A stretch of DNA of 64,000 bases from Aquiflexum lacus (GTDB lineage Bacteria; Bacteroidota; Bacteroidia; Cytophagales; Cyclobacteriaceae). Location: NCBI RefSeq assembly GCF_015476655.1, contig NZ_JABFHF010000011.1:108584-172583 (forward strand), given 5' to 3'. Position 1 is the stretch's first letter, and each line of letters begins with the position of its first letter. Below, piece after piece: positions 1 to 8,245 of the stretch. A program made the translations under genes and the position numbers. The notes under the pieces were generated by a model. The model was not told the DNA's origin and did not search any database. It was given only the letters and a program-made list of their open reading frames with translations.

Positions 1-1
1 T

Positions 2-64
2 GAAAATTTCTTCCATTGGGATAGGAGAGGGGAATTACTTCAGAAAGTCTACGCCGACTTATGA
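2..64 (+). CDS. C-terminus of a glycosyltransferase-like protein (partial)
   Basis: An open frame enters from the left edge and ends at the TGA at 62-64, giving about 20 residues that include HWDRRGELLQKVYADL. A W-D-x-x-x-x-x-L tail of this kind is common at the C-terminus of GT4 glycosyltransferases, so this is probably the end of one. Its stop overlaps the next gene's start as ATGA, which points to translational coupling in a polysaccharide operon. The fragment is too short for a firm family call. Confidence 0.5.
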   Translation, partial: ENFFHWDRRGELLQKVYADL

Positions 65-1137
65 AAGCACAACCTAGAATATTCGCTTTTCATTTACTGA
101 ACGACCGCAGCGGCAGTCCCAAAGTGCTTGGTCAAATCATCAATGGCTGGATTCGAGAAGGTAGGGAAGTACATCTTTATACCATGGTCCACCAAGATGG
201 CTTTCTGTCTGATTTAGATGGAGTAAACTATCATCATGGATGGTATAAATTCCAAGCCAATCCATGGTTGAGACTTATCTATTATTCCTTGAGTCAGATC
301 ATCTTATTCTTCAAGATGCTGGGTCAGGTAAAGAAAACAGATACCCTTTACATCAACACCGTCTTGCCATTTGGAGCGGCTTTGTTAGGTAAATTAAAAG
401 GATGTCGGGTGATTTACCACATTCACGAAAGCACGGTAACGCCAGCAGTTTTAAAGCGGTTTTTGTTCAAAGTGGTCTCATGGACGGCATCAGATATCAT
501 CAATGTATCCCAATATGTCGCGCAGAGTCATGGCATCACCAAGGTTCCCAACCATTTGGTTTACAATGCCATTGATGAAAACTTTCTGTCCAATGTTTTG
601 GACAAGGAGAAAAATGAAAGGCCCTCGCATGTATTGATGGTTTGCTCCTTGAAAGCTTACAAGGGACTTTATGAATTTATACAGCTTGCCCAAGACCATA
701 AGGATTATTCCTTCAGAATGGTATTGAATGCCTGTCAAGGAGAAATTGATTCCTTTTTCTCAGGACAGCATTTTTCTCAAAATCTTGAAATATATCCTTC
801 CCAAAAAAACCTGCATCCCTTTTTCCAATGGGCAGATGTGATTGTAAACCTTTCCCGACCTGATGGGTGGATAGAGACATTTGGACTGACCATCATCGAA
901 GGAATGGCATACGGTTTACCTGCAATTGTGCCGCCGATAGGAGGGATTTTGGAGGTGATAGAAGAAGGAGTGACGGGGTATAGTGTGGACCCAAGAGACA
1001 GGAACGCTTTAAATGAGAAGCTGACTGAACTGATGGATAAGCCCGCTTACTTCAAAAATTGCTCTAATGCAGCTTTAAAAAGACTGAATATATTCAAAGA
1101 AAAAACCATGCTGGAGCAAATCAACAGCCTGGTTTGA
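61..1137 (+). CDS. Glycosyltransferase family 4 (GT4) protein
   Basis: A 358-residue cytoplasmic glycosyltransferase with a GT-B layout. The N-terminal acceptor-side domain includes the motif HIHES near residue 120. The C-terminal nucleotide-sugar domain includes the E-x7-E type block ETFGLTIIEGMAYG near residues 270-285, followed by PPIGGILEVI. These features are typical of retaining GT4 enzymes that add sugars to lipid-linked glycans. The ATG overlaps the previous stop by 4 bp. The gene lies in a co-directional set with rfbC-like, GT and WecA-like genes, which suggests exopolysaccharide or O-antigen assembly. Donor and acceptor sugars cannot be read from the sequence. Confidence 0.85.
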   Translation: MKAQPRIFAFHLLNDRSGSPKVLGQIINGWIREGREVHLYTMVHQDGFLSDLDGVNYHHGWYKFQANPWLRLIYYSLSQIILFFKMLGQVKKTDTLYINTVLPFGAALLGKLKGCRVIYHIHESTVTPAVLKRFLFKVVSWTASDIINVSQYVAQSHGITKVPNHLVYNAIDENFLSNVLDKEKNERPSHVLMVCSLKAYKGLYEFIQLAQDHKDYSFRMVLNACQGEIDSFFSGQHFSQNLEIYPSQKNLHPFFQWADVIVNLSRPDGWIETFGLTIIEGMAYGLPAIVPPIGGILEVIEEGVTGYSVDPRDRNALNEKLTELMDKPAYFKNCSNAALKRLNIFKEKTMLEQINSLV

Positions 1138-1174
1138 TTAAAAATGAAATAAAAATAACTAAACCCATAAAGTG

Positions 1175-1762
1175 ATGGAAATACAAAATACCAATATCAA
1201 AGACTGCTTTTTGATCCAACCAAGAGTTTTTGAAGACGAACGCGGTTATTTCTTAGAAAGCTTTAACAGCGAAAAATTCGAACGGCTCACAGGAATTGAA
1301 GCGGACTTTGTCCAGGACAATGAATCGATGTCAAACTATGGCGTAATCCGCGGACTCCACGCACAGCTTGGAGAATCTGCCCAGGCGAAGCTTGTCCGGG
1401 TAGTTCAGGGCAGTGTTTTGGATGTGGTAGTTGATGCCCGATTTGACTCACCGACTTTTGGAGAGATTTTTACTGTGGAAATCAACAGCAATAATAAAAG
1501 CCAATTATTCATTCCTAAAGGTTGTCTTCATGGGTTTTCGGTTTTGGAAGATAAAACCATCTTTTCTTACAAGTGTGATGCTTTTTACAATCCTGAGAAG
1601 GAAATAGGGATATATCCACTTGACGGTTACCTCTCTATTGATTGGAAAGTTGATACAGTCAGTGCTCAGATTTCCTCCAAAGATCAAAATGGATTGTCTT
1701 GGTTGGAGTATATCTTAAGTTTTGGGCAAAAAAGATCTCTCAAATCAGTGCAGGTATTTTAG
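1175..1762 (+). CDS. rfbC: RmlC-like dTDP-4-dehydrorhamnose 3,5-epimerase
   Basis: A 195-residue cupin epimerase that would convert dTDP-4-keto-6-deoxyglucose to dTDP-4-keto-rhamnose. The ATG at 1175 is chosen over the in-frame GTG at 1172. Family landmarks are FEDERGYFLESF near the N-terminus, the catalytic histidine block RGLHAQ, VVVDARFDSPTFG, FIPKGCLHGFSVL, the FYNPEKE tyrosine region and the final SIDW aspartate. The usual RGLHYQ tyrosine is replaced by alanine, and the segment before SIDW is divergent, so a related 3,5-epimerase acting on another dTDP-sugar is possible. It sits within the glycan operon. Confidence 0.85.
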   Translation: MEIQNTNIKDCFLIQPRVFEDERGYFLESFNSEKFERLTGIEADFVQDNESMSNYGVIRGLHAQLGESAQAKLVRVVQGSVLDVVVDARFDSPTFGEIFTVEINSNNKSQLFIPKGCLHGFSVLEDKTIFSYKCDAFYNPEKEIGIYPLDGYLSIDWKVDTVSAQISSKDQNGLSWLEYILSFGQKRSLKSVQVF

Positions 1763-1959
1763 ATGAGTTTCAATCATGAAGCAATAATAGAAAATAGGCA
1801 AAAATTCTTTCTGATTTTTCAAATGCCTAAATTCCAAATTGCAGCTTTATTCCAATTTATGGAAAATTAAATTACTATTAAATTACCATAATATATTGAA
1901 TAAGAGTGTTTTGGCTTTTTGGCATTGCTTTGGTCATTATAGGTTTAAATGAAATAATC

Positions 1960-3174
1960 ATGGACAAAAATATGATATCAAAAAAGAAAATAGCCATCAT
2001 AGGGACAGTTGGTGTGCCGGCCAACTATGGTGGATTCGAAACCCTTGCAGAGCATCTTATCGAAGACCTTGGACAGAAGCATGACATTACAGTATTTTGT
2101 TCGGGAAAGAAGTATGCCAAATCAGAAAGAAAATCAAGCTACAAGGGCGCAACACTAAAGTATCTGCCATTTGATGCCAACGGTATTCAAAGCATTCCCT
2201 ACGATACTTTATCGATATTGTACTCCCTGTTTTTTGCTGATGTGCTTTTGGTGCTTGGGGTTGCCGGTGCTTGGATTCTACCATTTGTCCGGATATTTAC
2301 CAATAAAAAAATCATCATCTCCATAGACGGGATTGAGTGGAAAAGAGACAAATGGAATGTATTTGCCAAATGGTATTTGTTCTGGGCAGAAGGCTTGGCT
2401 GTAAAATATTCCCATATCGATATTTCAGACAATGAGGCCATTCAGGATTACACTGCGTCGAGATACGGTTCATTGAGCAGAATCATCGAGTATGGAGCTG
2501 ACCATACAATGAAGGTACCAATAACAACAGAAGCCACGGAACAATATCCATTTTTAAAAGGCCTCTATGCTTTTAAGGTCTGCAGGATAGAGCCTGAAAA
2601 CAATGTCCATGTAATTTTGGAAGCTTTTACCAAAACCAACAAAATGCCTTTGGTGATAGTAGGTAATTGGGATAAGAGCGCATATGGCCAATCGCTGAAA
2701 GTCCAATATAGCGATCATCCCAATATTCAAATTCTTGACCCAATATACAATCAGAAACAATTGGACGTCTTACGCGGCAATGCCTCCTTATACGTGCATG
2801 GACACTCAGCAGGTGGTACCAATCCTTCCCTTGTAGAAGCCATGTATTTGGGATTGCCGATTCTTTCCTTTGGGGTTTCTTACAATCGGGTTACTACTGA
2901 AAACAGGGCCTTGTATTTTGATGGACTAGACAACCTAATTCAAGCGATCAATGAGATATACCTCGCAAAGCTAAAATCAATCGGTGAAGAAATGGGGAAA
3001 ATTGCCAAAAGGAGATATACTTGGTCATACATAGCATTCAAATATGATCTTTTAATTGAAGAGGCATTATTGGCCCAAGACAAAATGGAAGTGGTTCCAG
3101 AAATCAAAAATATACCATACAGCCAATTACTCGAATTAGGGCAAGCACATAACAAGACTAATTATAACTTCTAA
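1960..3174 (+). CDS. DUF1972/GT4 glycosyltransferase (rhamnosyltransferase-like)
   Basis: About 404 residues from the ATG at 1960. An open frame extends back to a GTG at 1906, but those 18 hydrophobic residues are not typical of the family. The N-terminus IAIIGTVGVPANYGGFETLAEHL is the hallmark of DUF1972 glycosyltransferases, a set that includes EPS rhamnosyltransferases. The C-terminal half carries the GT4 donor site, with CRIEPENN near the middle and GTNPSLVEAMYLGLPILSF as the E-x7-like block. It is likely cytoplasmic or membrane-peripheral and builds a lipid-linked oligosaccharide repeat. It stands 11 bp before the WecA-like gene, consistent with one transcript. Confidence 0.85.
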   Translation: MDKNMISKKKIAIIGTVGVPANYGGFETLAEHLIEDLGQKHDITVFCSGKKYAKSERKSSYKGATLKYLPFDANGIQSIPYDTLSILYSLFFADVLLVLGVAGAWILPFVRIFTNKKIIISIDGIEWKRDKWNVFAKWYLFWAEGLAVKYSHIDISDNEAIQDYTASRYGSLSRIIEYGADHTMKVPITTEATEQYPFLKGLYAFKVCRIEPENNVHVILEAFTKTNKMPLVIVGNWDKSAYGQSLKVQYSDHPNIQILDPIYNQKQLDVLRGNASLYVHGHSAGGTNPSLVEAMYLGLPILSFGVSYNRVTTENRALYFDGLDNLIQAINEIYLAKLKSIGEEMGKIAKRRYTWSYIAFKYDLLIEEALLAQDKMEVVPEIKNIPYSQLLELGQAHNKTNYNF

Positions 3175-3185
3175 TCACATTTTAT

Positions 3186-4259
3186 ATGTATTCGATCCAT
3201 ATCATCGGCCCTTTGGCCGCCATTTTAATGACACTTTTGGTGATTCCCGTTTTGAGAAAAATTGCTTTCAGAATCAATATGGTGGACAAACCCAACTTCC
3301 GGAAAGTGCACACTTTGCCCATTCCTTTGGTAGGTGGTGTCGGAATATTTATTGCAACCACTTTGGCCTTGGGTTTGACCTTGCCTTTTGATTTAGATAT
3401 TTTGGGTTTCAAAAACATCTACCTAGCCATGAGCATCTTATTGATGATGGGCGTCATAGATGATTTTTATGAATTGAGAGCAACCATGAAATTGGGCATA
3501 CAATTGGTATTGGCGCATTTCATTTTTTCCCAAGGAATAAAAATCGAATCCTTACACGGTATTTTTGGTATTTACGAATTGGCGGATTGGATGCAATATG
3601 GTCTTACCCTGGTAGTAATTGCTGGGGCTGTAAATGCCTTCAACCTGATGGATGGCATAGATGGACTTGCGGCAGGACTTGCGATTGCAGGCTTTGCGGT
3701 TTTCACCATTTTGGCTGTTTTATCGAGTCAATACCTTCTTGCTTTGGTTTTTTTGACATACATAGGTGGCTTGATGGGTTTCCTGAGGTTCAACCTAAGT
3801 AAAAGCCAAAAAGTATTTATGGGAGACGCAGGGTCATTGATGATGGGCTTTATTTTGGTGGTGTCAGGAATCCGGCTGATCCAATCCGCACAAAGTACAG
3901 CTAACGTCTCTTTGGTAATCCTAGGCGTGGTAGCCGTCATGCTTATTCCTGTTTTTGACGCCCTTAGGGTCTTTCGAAAAAGATTAAAATCCGGCAAAAG
4001 TCCTTTTAATCCAGATAAAACCCATCTTCACCATTTGGTACTGACCACCGGTCTCAGGCACAAAGCAAGCAGCTTGGGAATTGTAGGTCTGATGTCCGGA
4101 ATAATCCTGATTGGTTTTATAAGTTACCAATTGTCAGGACTGACGATTGCTTTTGTATCCATGCTGTTTATGTTTTCCTTTGTCACCTCCCTATTACAAT
4201 TTCACAACAGGTTGATGTCATGGAAAAGCAAAATCAAAAGGATGGAAAGCACAGGCTGA
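3186..4259 (+). CDS. WecA/MraY-family undecaprenyl-phosphate sugar-1-phosphate transferase
   Basis: A 357-residue polytopic membrane protein expected to start glycan synthesis by moving a sugar-1-phosphate from a UDP-sugar to undecaprenyl phosphate. Visible motifs are VDKPNFRKVH (33-42), the DD pair at 92-93, NLMDGIDG (153-160), MGDAG (212-216) and the cytoplasmic HLHH at 280-283. All are catalytic or substrate landmarks of the polyprenyl-phosphate transferase family. HIHH/HLHH favours WecA or WbpL over MraY. The last 45 residues match a remnant at 6155-6292 (25 of 45 identical), so a second copy once existed nearby. Confidence 0.88.
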   Translation: MYSIHIIGPLAAILMTLLVIPVLRKIAFRINMVDKPNFRKVHTLPIPLVGGVGIFIATTLALGLTLPFDLDILGFKNIYLAMSILLMMGVIDDFYELRATMKLGIQLVLAHFIFSQGIKIESLHGIFGIYELADWMQYGLTLVVIAGAVNAFNLMDGIDGLAAGLAIAGFAVFTILAVLSSQYLLALVFLTYIGGLMGFLRFNLSKSQKVFMGDAGSLMMGFILVVSGIRLIQSAQSTANVSLVILGVVAVMLIPVFDALRVFRKRLKSGKSPFNPDKTHLHHLVLTTGLRHKASSLGIVGLMSGIILIGFISYQLSGLTIAFVSMLFMFSFVTSLLQFHNRLMSWKSKIKRMESTG

Positions 4260-4566
4260 GAGGTATGAAACAAAACAGTCTTTAGGGGCAGGAAGTAATA
4301 TAAAAGTTAAATTTTTTTAACTTAAATTACGGACTGCCAAAAGTTATTATGACAATATTTTTAGGGCGATATGAATTATATCCCATGGTTTAAAAAGTAA
4401 ATTGATAAGTAGAAAATCATTAAATTATTTAGGTCAAATCATAGAAAACACAGATCTGTTCAATTCCCAATTGTTAATGTCACCTGATACGATTAGATTT
4501 ATTTCGAAATAAAAACTAAGAATCGCAATGCCATGAATTAGGTTTGACATAGCAATAAAAAAGAAA
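4260..4566. other. AT-rich spacer, no gene seen
   Basis: About 300 bp after the WecA-like gene with frequent stops in all frames. A weak GTTAA/TTAAC hairpin at about 4305-4322 could help end transcription. I see no coding remnant, RNA gene or repeat here. Confidence 0.5.
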
Positions 4567-4677
4567 ATGAGTAAAAACATACACCTTACTTTTCTACTAA
4601 TAATTGGAATTCTGGGTTATGCGAAATCTCAAAATGAGTTAAGGATCCCGATTCCAACTCAAGCCCAGCTAGATTAA
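4567..4677 (+). pseudogene. Truncated secreted-protein ORF (36 codons)
   Basis: An ATG opens a 36-codon frame that begins with a clear signal peptide (basic start, hydrophobic FLLIIGILGY core, then AKSQ) and stops after RIPIPTQAQLD. A P-x-PT-x-x-QL segment straight after a signal peptide resembles the mature N-terminus of some secreted glycoside hydrolases such as GH29 fucosidases. That match is tentative. The ORF looks like the 5' stub of a longer gene cut off next to the following chimeric gene. It could also be a short expressed peptide. Confidence 0.4.
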
Positions 4678-4686
4678 GTCATCTTT

Positions 4687-6018
4687 ATGAAGCATTTCAC
4701 CCTTCTAACCTGCAATTTTCTACTTCTATTCTTACTTGTGGATTTACGCTCCCAGCAAAAGTTGGATCTTTTTATTTGGGCCGGACAATCTAATGCTCAA
4801 GGCTGGATGGGAGAGGTTGCGCATGGAAAGCGTATTTTTGAGGCTTATGCATCCATAATCCATGTTTCTTCTGATTCACTTCTTCATTCTGAAAACTATC
4901 ACCATCAGCGTAATGGAATCCCAAACAGTTTTTTGAAGTTTCAGCAGGAGAAAAATGGACGGGTTGCTTTCCTCGGAGGTTCCATAACCTATAATGGTGG
5001 CTGGCGCGACAGTATTTCCAATTACCTTCAAAAACGATTTCCGGATACTGAATTCGAATTTCTTGAGGCCGGCATTCCTTCCATGGGATCAACTCCGGCT
5101 GCTTTTAGACTTGAACGTGATGTACTCGCCGATGGTCCTGTAGATTTGCTGTTTGAGGAAGCTGCAGTAAACGATGCAACGAACGGAAGAAGCAGTCAGG
5201 AGCAGGTCAGGGCAATGGAAGGAATTGTTCGGCATGTTCGCCGGAATAATCCTGCAACAGATATCGTCATCATGCATTTTGTCGATCCTCAAAAAATGGA
5301 GAGTTACCGATTGGGACAGGTGCCGGAAGTCATTCAAAATCATGAGAAAGTAGCTGCACACTACAGTGTAGCAACCATAAATTTGGCGAAAGAAGTAACA
5401 GAACGTATCGATGCGGGTGAATTTTTCTGGGAGGATGATTTTAAAGATCTCCATCCCTCACCATTTGGGCAGGGGGTTTATTTTCGCTCTATAAAAACAT
5501 TTCTCGAGAATGCCTGGTCCATAACAATAGCGGAAGATAACAAAATTGAGCAATACGTTTTACCCGAACCAATTGATCCTGCGAATTATGATAATGGCGT
5601 ATTGATTGAACCTAAAAAGGCCCGAGTATTATCTGGCTGGCAGATGATTGAAAACTGGAAACCTGAAGATGGAAAGGGAACGCGTCCCAATTATGTGCAT
5701 GTTCCCATGCTTGTTGGCGAGGATAGGGGCGACTTACTGAAATTTACCTTTACAGGAAATGCGGTTGGCATAGCTGTCGCCGCCGGACCTGACGCAGGCA
5801 TTATCGAATACAAAATCGATAACCATGACTGGCAAAAGCAGGACCTTTTCACCCCTTGGAGCTCTGGCCTGCACCTTCCCTGGTTTTATACATTGGCGGC
5901 AGGATTGTCAGCGGGTGAACATGTGTTGCAGATACGAATAGCAGGGGAAAAGAACCCGCAAAGTAGCGGAAATGCATGCCGAATAAGGTATTTCTTTGTC
6001 AACTGGGTACCAATCTGA
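4687..6018 (+). CDS. Secreted SGNH/GDSL hydrolase with SASA-like N-terminus (chimera)
   Basis: A 443-residue protein with a signal peptide (residues 1-22). Residues about 26-42 (LFIWAGQSNAQGWMGEVA) match the first block of sialate O-acetylesterase-type (SASA/DUF303) esterases. From about residue 90 a separate SGNH hydrolase begins: GGSIT (block I serine), GIPSMGST (block II glycine), VNDATN (block III asparagine) and DLHPSPFG (block V Asp-His). A beta-rich C-terminal domain follows. Two block-I-like segments in one protein suggest a gene fusion at its 5' end. It is probably a periplasmic or exported carbohydrate esterase. Its third positions look more GC-rich than those of its neighbours, and it sits between an intact WecA-like gene and a WecA-like remnant, consistent with insertion or transfer. 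Confidence 0.75.
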   Translation: MKHFTLLTCNFLLLFLLVDLRSQQKLDLFIWAGQSNAQGWMGEVAHGKRIFEAYASIIHVSSDSLLHSENYHHQRNGIPNSFLKFQQEKNGRVAFLGGSITYNGGWRDSISNYLQKRFPDTEFEFLEAGIPSMGSTPAAFRLERDVLADGPVDLLFEEAAVNDATNGRSSQEQVRAMEGIVRHVRRNNPATDIVIMHFVDPQKMESYRLGQVPEVIQNHEKVAAHYSVATINLAKEVTERIDAGEFFWEDDFKDLHPSPFGQGVYFRSIKTFLENAWSITIAEDNKIEQYVLPEPIDPANYDNGVLIEPKKARVLSGWQMIENWKPEDGKGTRPNYVHVPMLVGEDRGDLLKFTFTGNAVGIAVAAGPDAGIIEYKIDNHDWQKQDLFTPWSSGLHLPWFYTLAAGLSAGEHVLQIRIAGEKNPQSSGNACRIRYFFVNWVPI

Positions 6019-6118
6019 CTCCCTAAAATAAAAAGACTTCTAAAGTGCACCTTCAGGATTCGAAATCTGTAAAATACTGGCCTGATCTAGGCATTCAATT
6101 TGGGTAGAAACCATTTTA

Positions 6119-6292
6119 ATGGCTCTTACTTTTTTTCCAAAAGTCAGAACTGTTTCCTATTTCCTCTTTGGTCTCACTACTGCCATTGTTTCTATGTTGT
6201 TGACTTTTTCATTGATGACGGCCATACTTCAGCTTCATAGTAGGTTGCTGGGGTGGAGCGATAAAATCAGGCTCATGGAGAAAACCCTGTAA
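6119..6292 (+). pseudogene. 3' remnant of a second WecA-like gene
   Basis: A 57-codon frame ending at TAA 6290-6292. From codon 13 (6155) its 45 residues, ending LHSRLLGWSDKIRLMEKTL, align without gaps to the last 45 residues of the WecA-like protein at 3186-4259, with 25 identical positions and the same end point. No upstream catalytic region is present. It is a severed C-terminus, not a functional gene, and marks the right edge of the region occupied by the SGNH hydrolase. Confidence 0.8.
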
Positions 6293-6370
6293 GTTGTTAT
6301 CTATTTTGAGCTCATATAGTTGGCTAGATTGTCGTTGTTATTCAGCATTTGGGTCGAACTAGTTAACATA

Positions 6371-6405
6371 AGCCCCTCAAAAACCATTATGGTTTTTGAG
6401 GGGCT
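6371..6405. terminator. Strong bidirectional hairpin terminator
   Basis: A perfect 16-bp inverted repeat (AGCCCCTCAAAAACCA with a 3-nt TTA loop and its complement) followed by TTTC. It lies between the + strand remnant and the convergent minus-strand DsrE gene, so it can serve both directions. Confidence 0.8.
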
Positions 6406-6457
6406 TTCATTCATAGCTTCAAAAGCTTAGCTAATTGAAATCCGTAACCTATAGAAT

Positions 6458-6883
6458 TTAAATCGAAATACTCGTATAGCCCTTCTTTTGTAACTGTAGG
6501 TTGTAAAGGATTCCGTTTTCTACAATGCGAAGTTCCTTAGAAATATCTTCCCTGCTTACTCCGAATTTTTTCATTGAAAAACCGCAGATCACCAACTCCA
6601 CATTGGCATTTTTGGCCTTATCAATATAATCCTGCATCATTTTTTTATCTGTAAGTTCCTCCACGGTTTGTCCACAGATGATCACTTCAAATTTTCCAAA
6701 ATCATCACCGTCTTCTATTGCCAAAGATTCAGCAGTTAAGAAGATAGGGGCCAATTGAGGTATTTTCTTTGTCAGGACTACATAATTTTCCTTGTCCTTT
6801 TGGTCATTCAGTTCCTGCCCAATGGCTTGACTGGAAAAAAGGGCAACAAGTAATACGATGTTAATTAAAATATATGCTTTCAT
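6458..6883 (-). CDS. Exported DsrE-family protein
   Basis: A 141-residue protein with an N-terminal signal peptide ending near SSQAIGQ. The mature part is a single DsrE/DsrF-like alpha/beta domain with two Cys-containing strands: FEVIICGQTVEEL and VELVICGFSMKKFGV. In DsrE proteins a cysteine at the second position can carry sulfur. Exported single-domain DsrE proteins are common in Bacteroidota but their role is not settled. It lies 19 bp downstream of the DoxX gene, so the two are likely co-transcribed, perhaps for sulfur or redox stress handling (inference). Confidence 0.7.
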   Translation of the reverse strand: MKAYILINIVLLVALFSSQAIGQELNDQKDKENYVVLTKKIPQLAPIFLTAESLAIEDGDDFGKFEVIICGQTVEELTDKKMMQDYIDKAKNANVELVICGFSMKKFGVSREDISKELRIVENGILYNLQLQKKGYTSISI

Positions 6884-6902
6884 AATAGTTTGTTTTTGAC
6901 AC

Positions 6903-7328
6903 TCAATTTGGTTTGAGTGCGTTGGTTTTAGTATTTTTTTCTTTGGTAAAATCGTTTAAAATAAAGAACAGCAGTCCGCCCATAATCGCTATATTTTTGA
7001 ATAATGGTCCAAGGGTATTCGCCTGTCCAACCTGTATGGTAAGGGTAATCGGAATGAGTACAGCCAAGAGGATGACTGCTGCCCAACGGGTTTTGAAACC
7101 AATTATAAAAGCAATTCCTGCCAATAGCATGGTTATTCCTGATAGTATCACCATTAGTTCTGGATTACCAAATAATAGGGCCATCCCATTATTGTTGGCT
7201 TGTGTAATGCGATTTGCCGTTTGCGCTACATTCATCAGGTGATTGACACCTGCCACTAAGAATATGCCGCTCAGCATAATCCTTAATACATGAATGGAGC
7301 GAAGGCTTACTATAGTCTTCGTCGTCAT
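6903..7328 (-). CDS. DoxX-family membrane protein
   Basis: A 141-residue integral membrane protein with four predicted helices: around LRIMLSGIFLVAGVNHLM, the GIxxLLAGIAFIIGF segment, AVILLAVLIPITLTI and IAIMGGLLFFIL. This matches the small DoxX/TQO-subunit-like family. DoxX proteins have been linked to thiosulfate:quinone oxidoreductase and to oxidative-stress membrane complexes, but many members are uncharacterised. Pairing with a DsrE protein supports a sulfur or redox role (inference). The start is the ATG at 7328. Confidence 0.72.
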   Translation of the reverse strand: MTTKTIVSLRSIHVLRIMLSGIFLVAGVNHLMNVAQTANRITQANNNGMALLFGNPELMVILSGITMLLAGIAFIIGFKTRWAAVILLAVLIPITLTIQVGQANTLGPLFKNIAIMGGLLFFILNDFTKEKNTKTNALKPN

Positions 7329-7379
7329 AATATTTTGTTTTGTCCCGTACCCAATGGTACCGGTAAGAGAATTTAATTT

Positions 7380-7757
7380 TTAAATGAATTGAGGCAATAG
7401 CTCAATCTGTGGGGGAAGAAAAATCTTATTTTGAAAAAAATCGGGCATTGCAGGTGTCCTATAGACATGGGTCTGCGATTCCTCAATAATGATATTATAC
7501 TCCCATAAAAAGCTTTCAAAGCTAAAAGGAGTATTGCAGAAGGAATCAAGATTAAGAATTACCCTTTTTGAATCTTGGGCCAAAGCCTTATTGGATTGGC
7601 TTCCATCAATGTTTTCTAATTGCTTCTTACAATACGGATTTGCATAAGCGATCTCATTGGTATCAAAAATAGCCAGCAATATTGTGGAATCCACTGCCAA
7701 GATTTTCCCAAAGAAAATCATCGCAAATAATATCGCTATGTAAGAATTTTGATTCAT
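7380..7757 (-). CDS. Small membrane-anchored hypothetical protein
   Basis: A 125-residue ORF starting with an N-terminal hydrophobic segment (IAILFAMIFFGKILAV), followed by a short cysteine-containing stretch (ANPYCKKQLEN) and a C-terminal region ending PPQIELLPQFI. I do not recognise a named domain. The layout resembles short Bacteroidota proteins found near metal-related operons, but the evidence is weak. It lies 51 bp upstream of the DoxX gene on the same strand and may head that operon. Confidence 0.5.
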   Translation of the reverse strand: MNQNSYIAILFAMIFFGKILAVDSTILLAIFDTNEIAYANPYCKKQLENIDGSQSNKALAQDSKRVILNLDSFCNTPFSFESFLWEYNIIIEESQTHVYRTPAMPDFFQNKIFLPPQIELLPQFI

Positions 7758-7834
7758 AATAACTACAAATATAAAAATTCAGCAATTGGGACTGTGTGAC
7801 TTTTATTACAACTGGAAAAGGAGAGGATTCGAAA

Positions 7835-8185
7835 TCACACTCCCAACACAATTGAAGCCTCTATATCCAATTTCTAGCTGATTTCACGCGCAACTTTTAA
7901 GGTGGATCGTTTTTTCCGTCAAGGTACTCGCTGATTCTTGAGGTGATTACCCCGACAAACTTTGGCAGTGCTTTATGGTTAATTCCTTTTTCCTGCGTAC
8001 GAAGCTTAAGATAGGGTAGGAGGCTTTATCGGATGAAATGTTTCTTCATAATCAGCTACCAAGTCAAAAAGCAAATTTAACTCCACATAACCTTTTACAT
8101 ATGGATTATCTATGTTTTCGGGATTGATAAGCAATTCTTCGATTCTTTCCACAATAGCGCTATATTCCTTTCCAGATTTGATCAT
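7835..8185 (-). pseudogene. Decayed higA-type antitoxin gene
   Basis: Reading the minus strand from the ATG at 8185 gives KSGKEYSAIVERIEELLIN and KGYVELNLLFDLVADYEE, the standard N-terminal helices of HigA-family antitoxins. The frame then stops. A frame change restores KLRTQEKGINHKALPKF and SRISEYLDGKNDPP (the HTH region). A second frame change restores LKVAREIS, an in-frame TAG, and KLDIEASIVLGV with the family's usual end. Two frameshifts, a small deletion and a nonsense codon make it non-functional. It followed higB with a 3-bp gap. Confidence 0.8.
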
Positions 8186-8188
8186 TAC

Positions 8189-8245
8189 TCAGATATTTCG
8201 AATGTCTTTTATTTTATCATATTCCGCATGGGTGCCAATAAATCT
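8189..8245 (-). pseudogene. C-terminal remnant of a higB-type toxin
   Basis: The 18 codons before a TGA read RFIGTHAEYDKIKDIRNI, which is the conserved end of HigB-family mRNA interferases. Everything upstream is missing. The break coincides with a low-complexity string (TTTGCGCC TTTGTGTC TTTGCG at about 8245-8270). It lies 3 bp before the higA start, preserving the usual toxin-first order. Confidence 0.75.

Noticed and set aside
1906..1959. Upstream 18-codon extension of the DUF1972 glycosyltransferase from GTG 1906
   Set aside because: Hydrophobic extension is not part of the family's N-terminus, which begins directly at the KIAIIGT strand.
4790..5092. Antisense ORFs within the SGNH hydrolase gene
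   Set aside because: Shadow frames of a gene with clear catalytic motifs on the + strand; no domain signal of their own.
6913..7242. A 109-codon + strand ORF opposite the DoxX gene
   Set aside because: Reverse-frame shadow of a four-helix membrane gene; the minus strand has family support.
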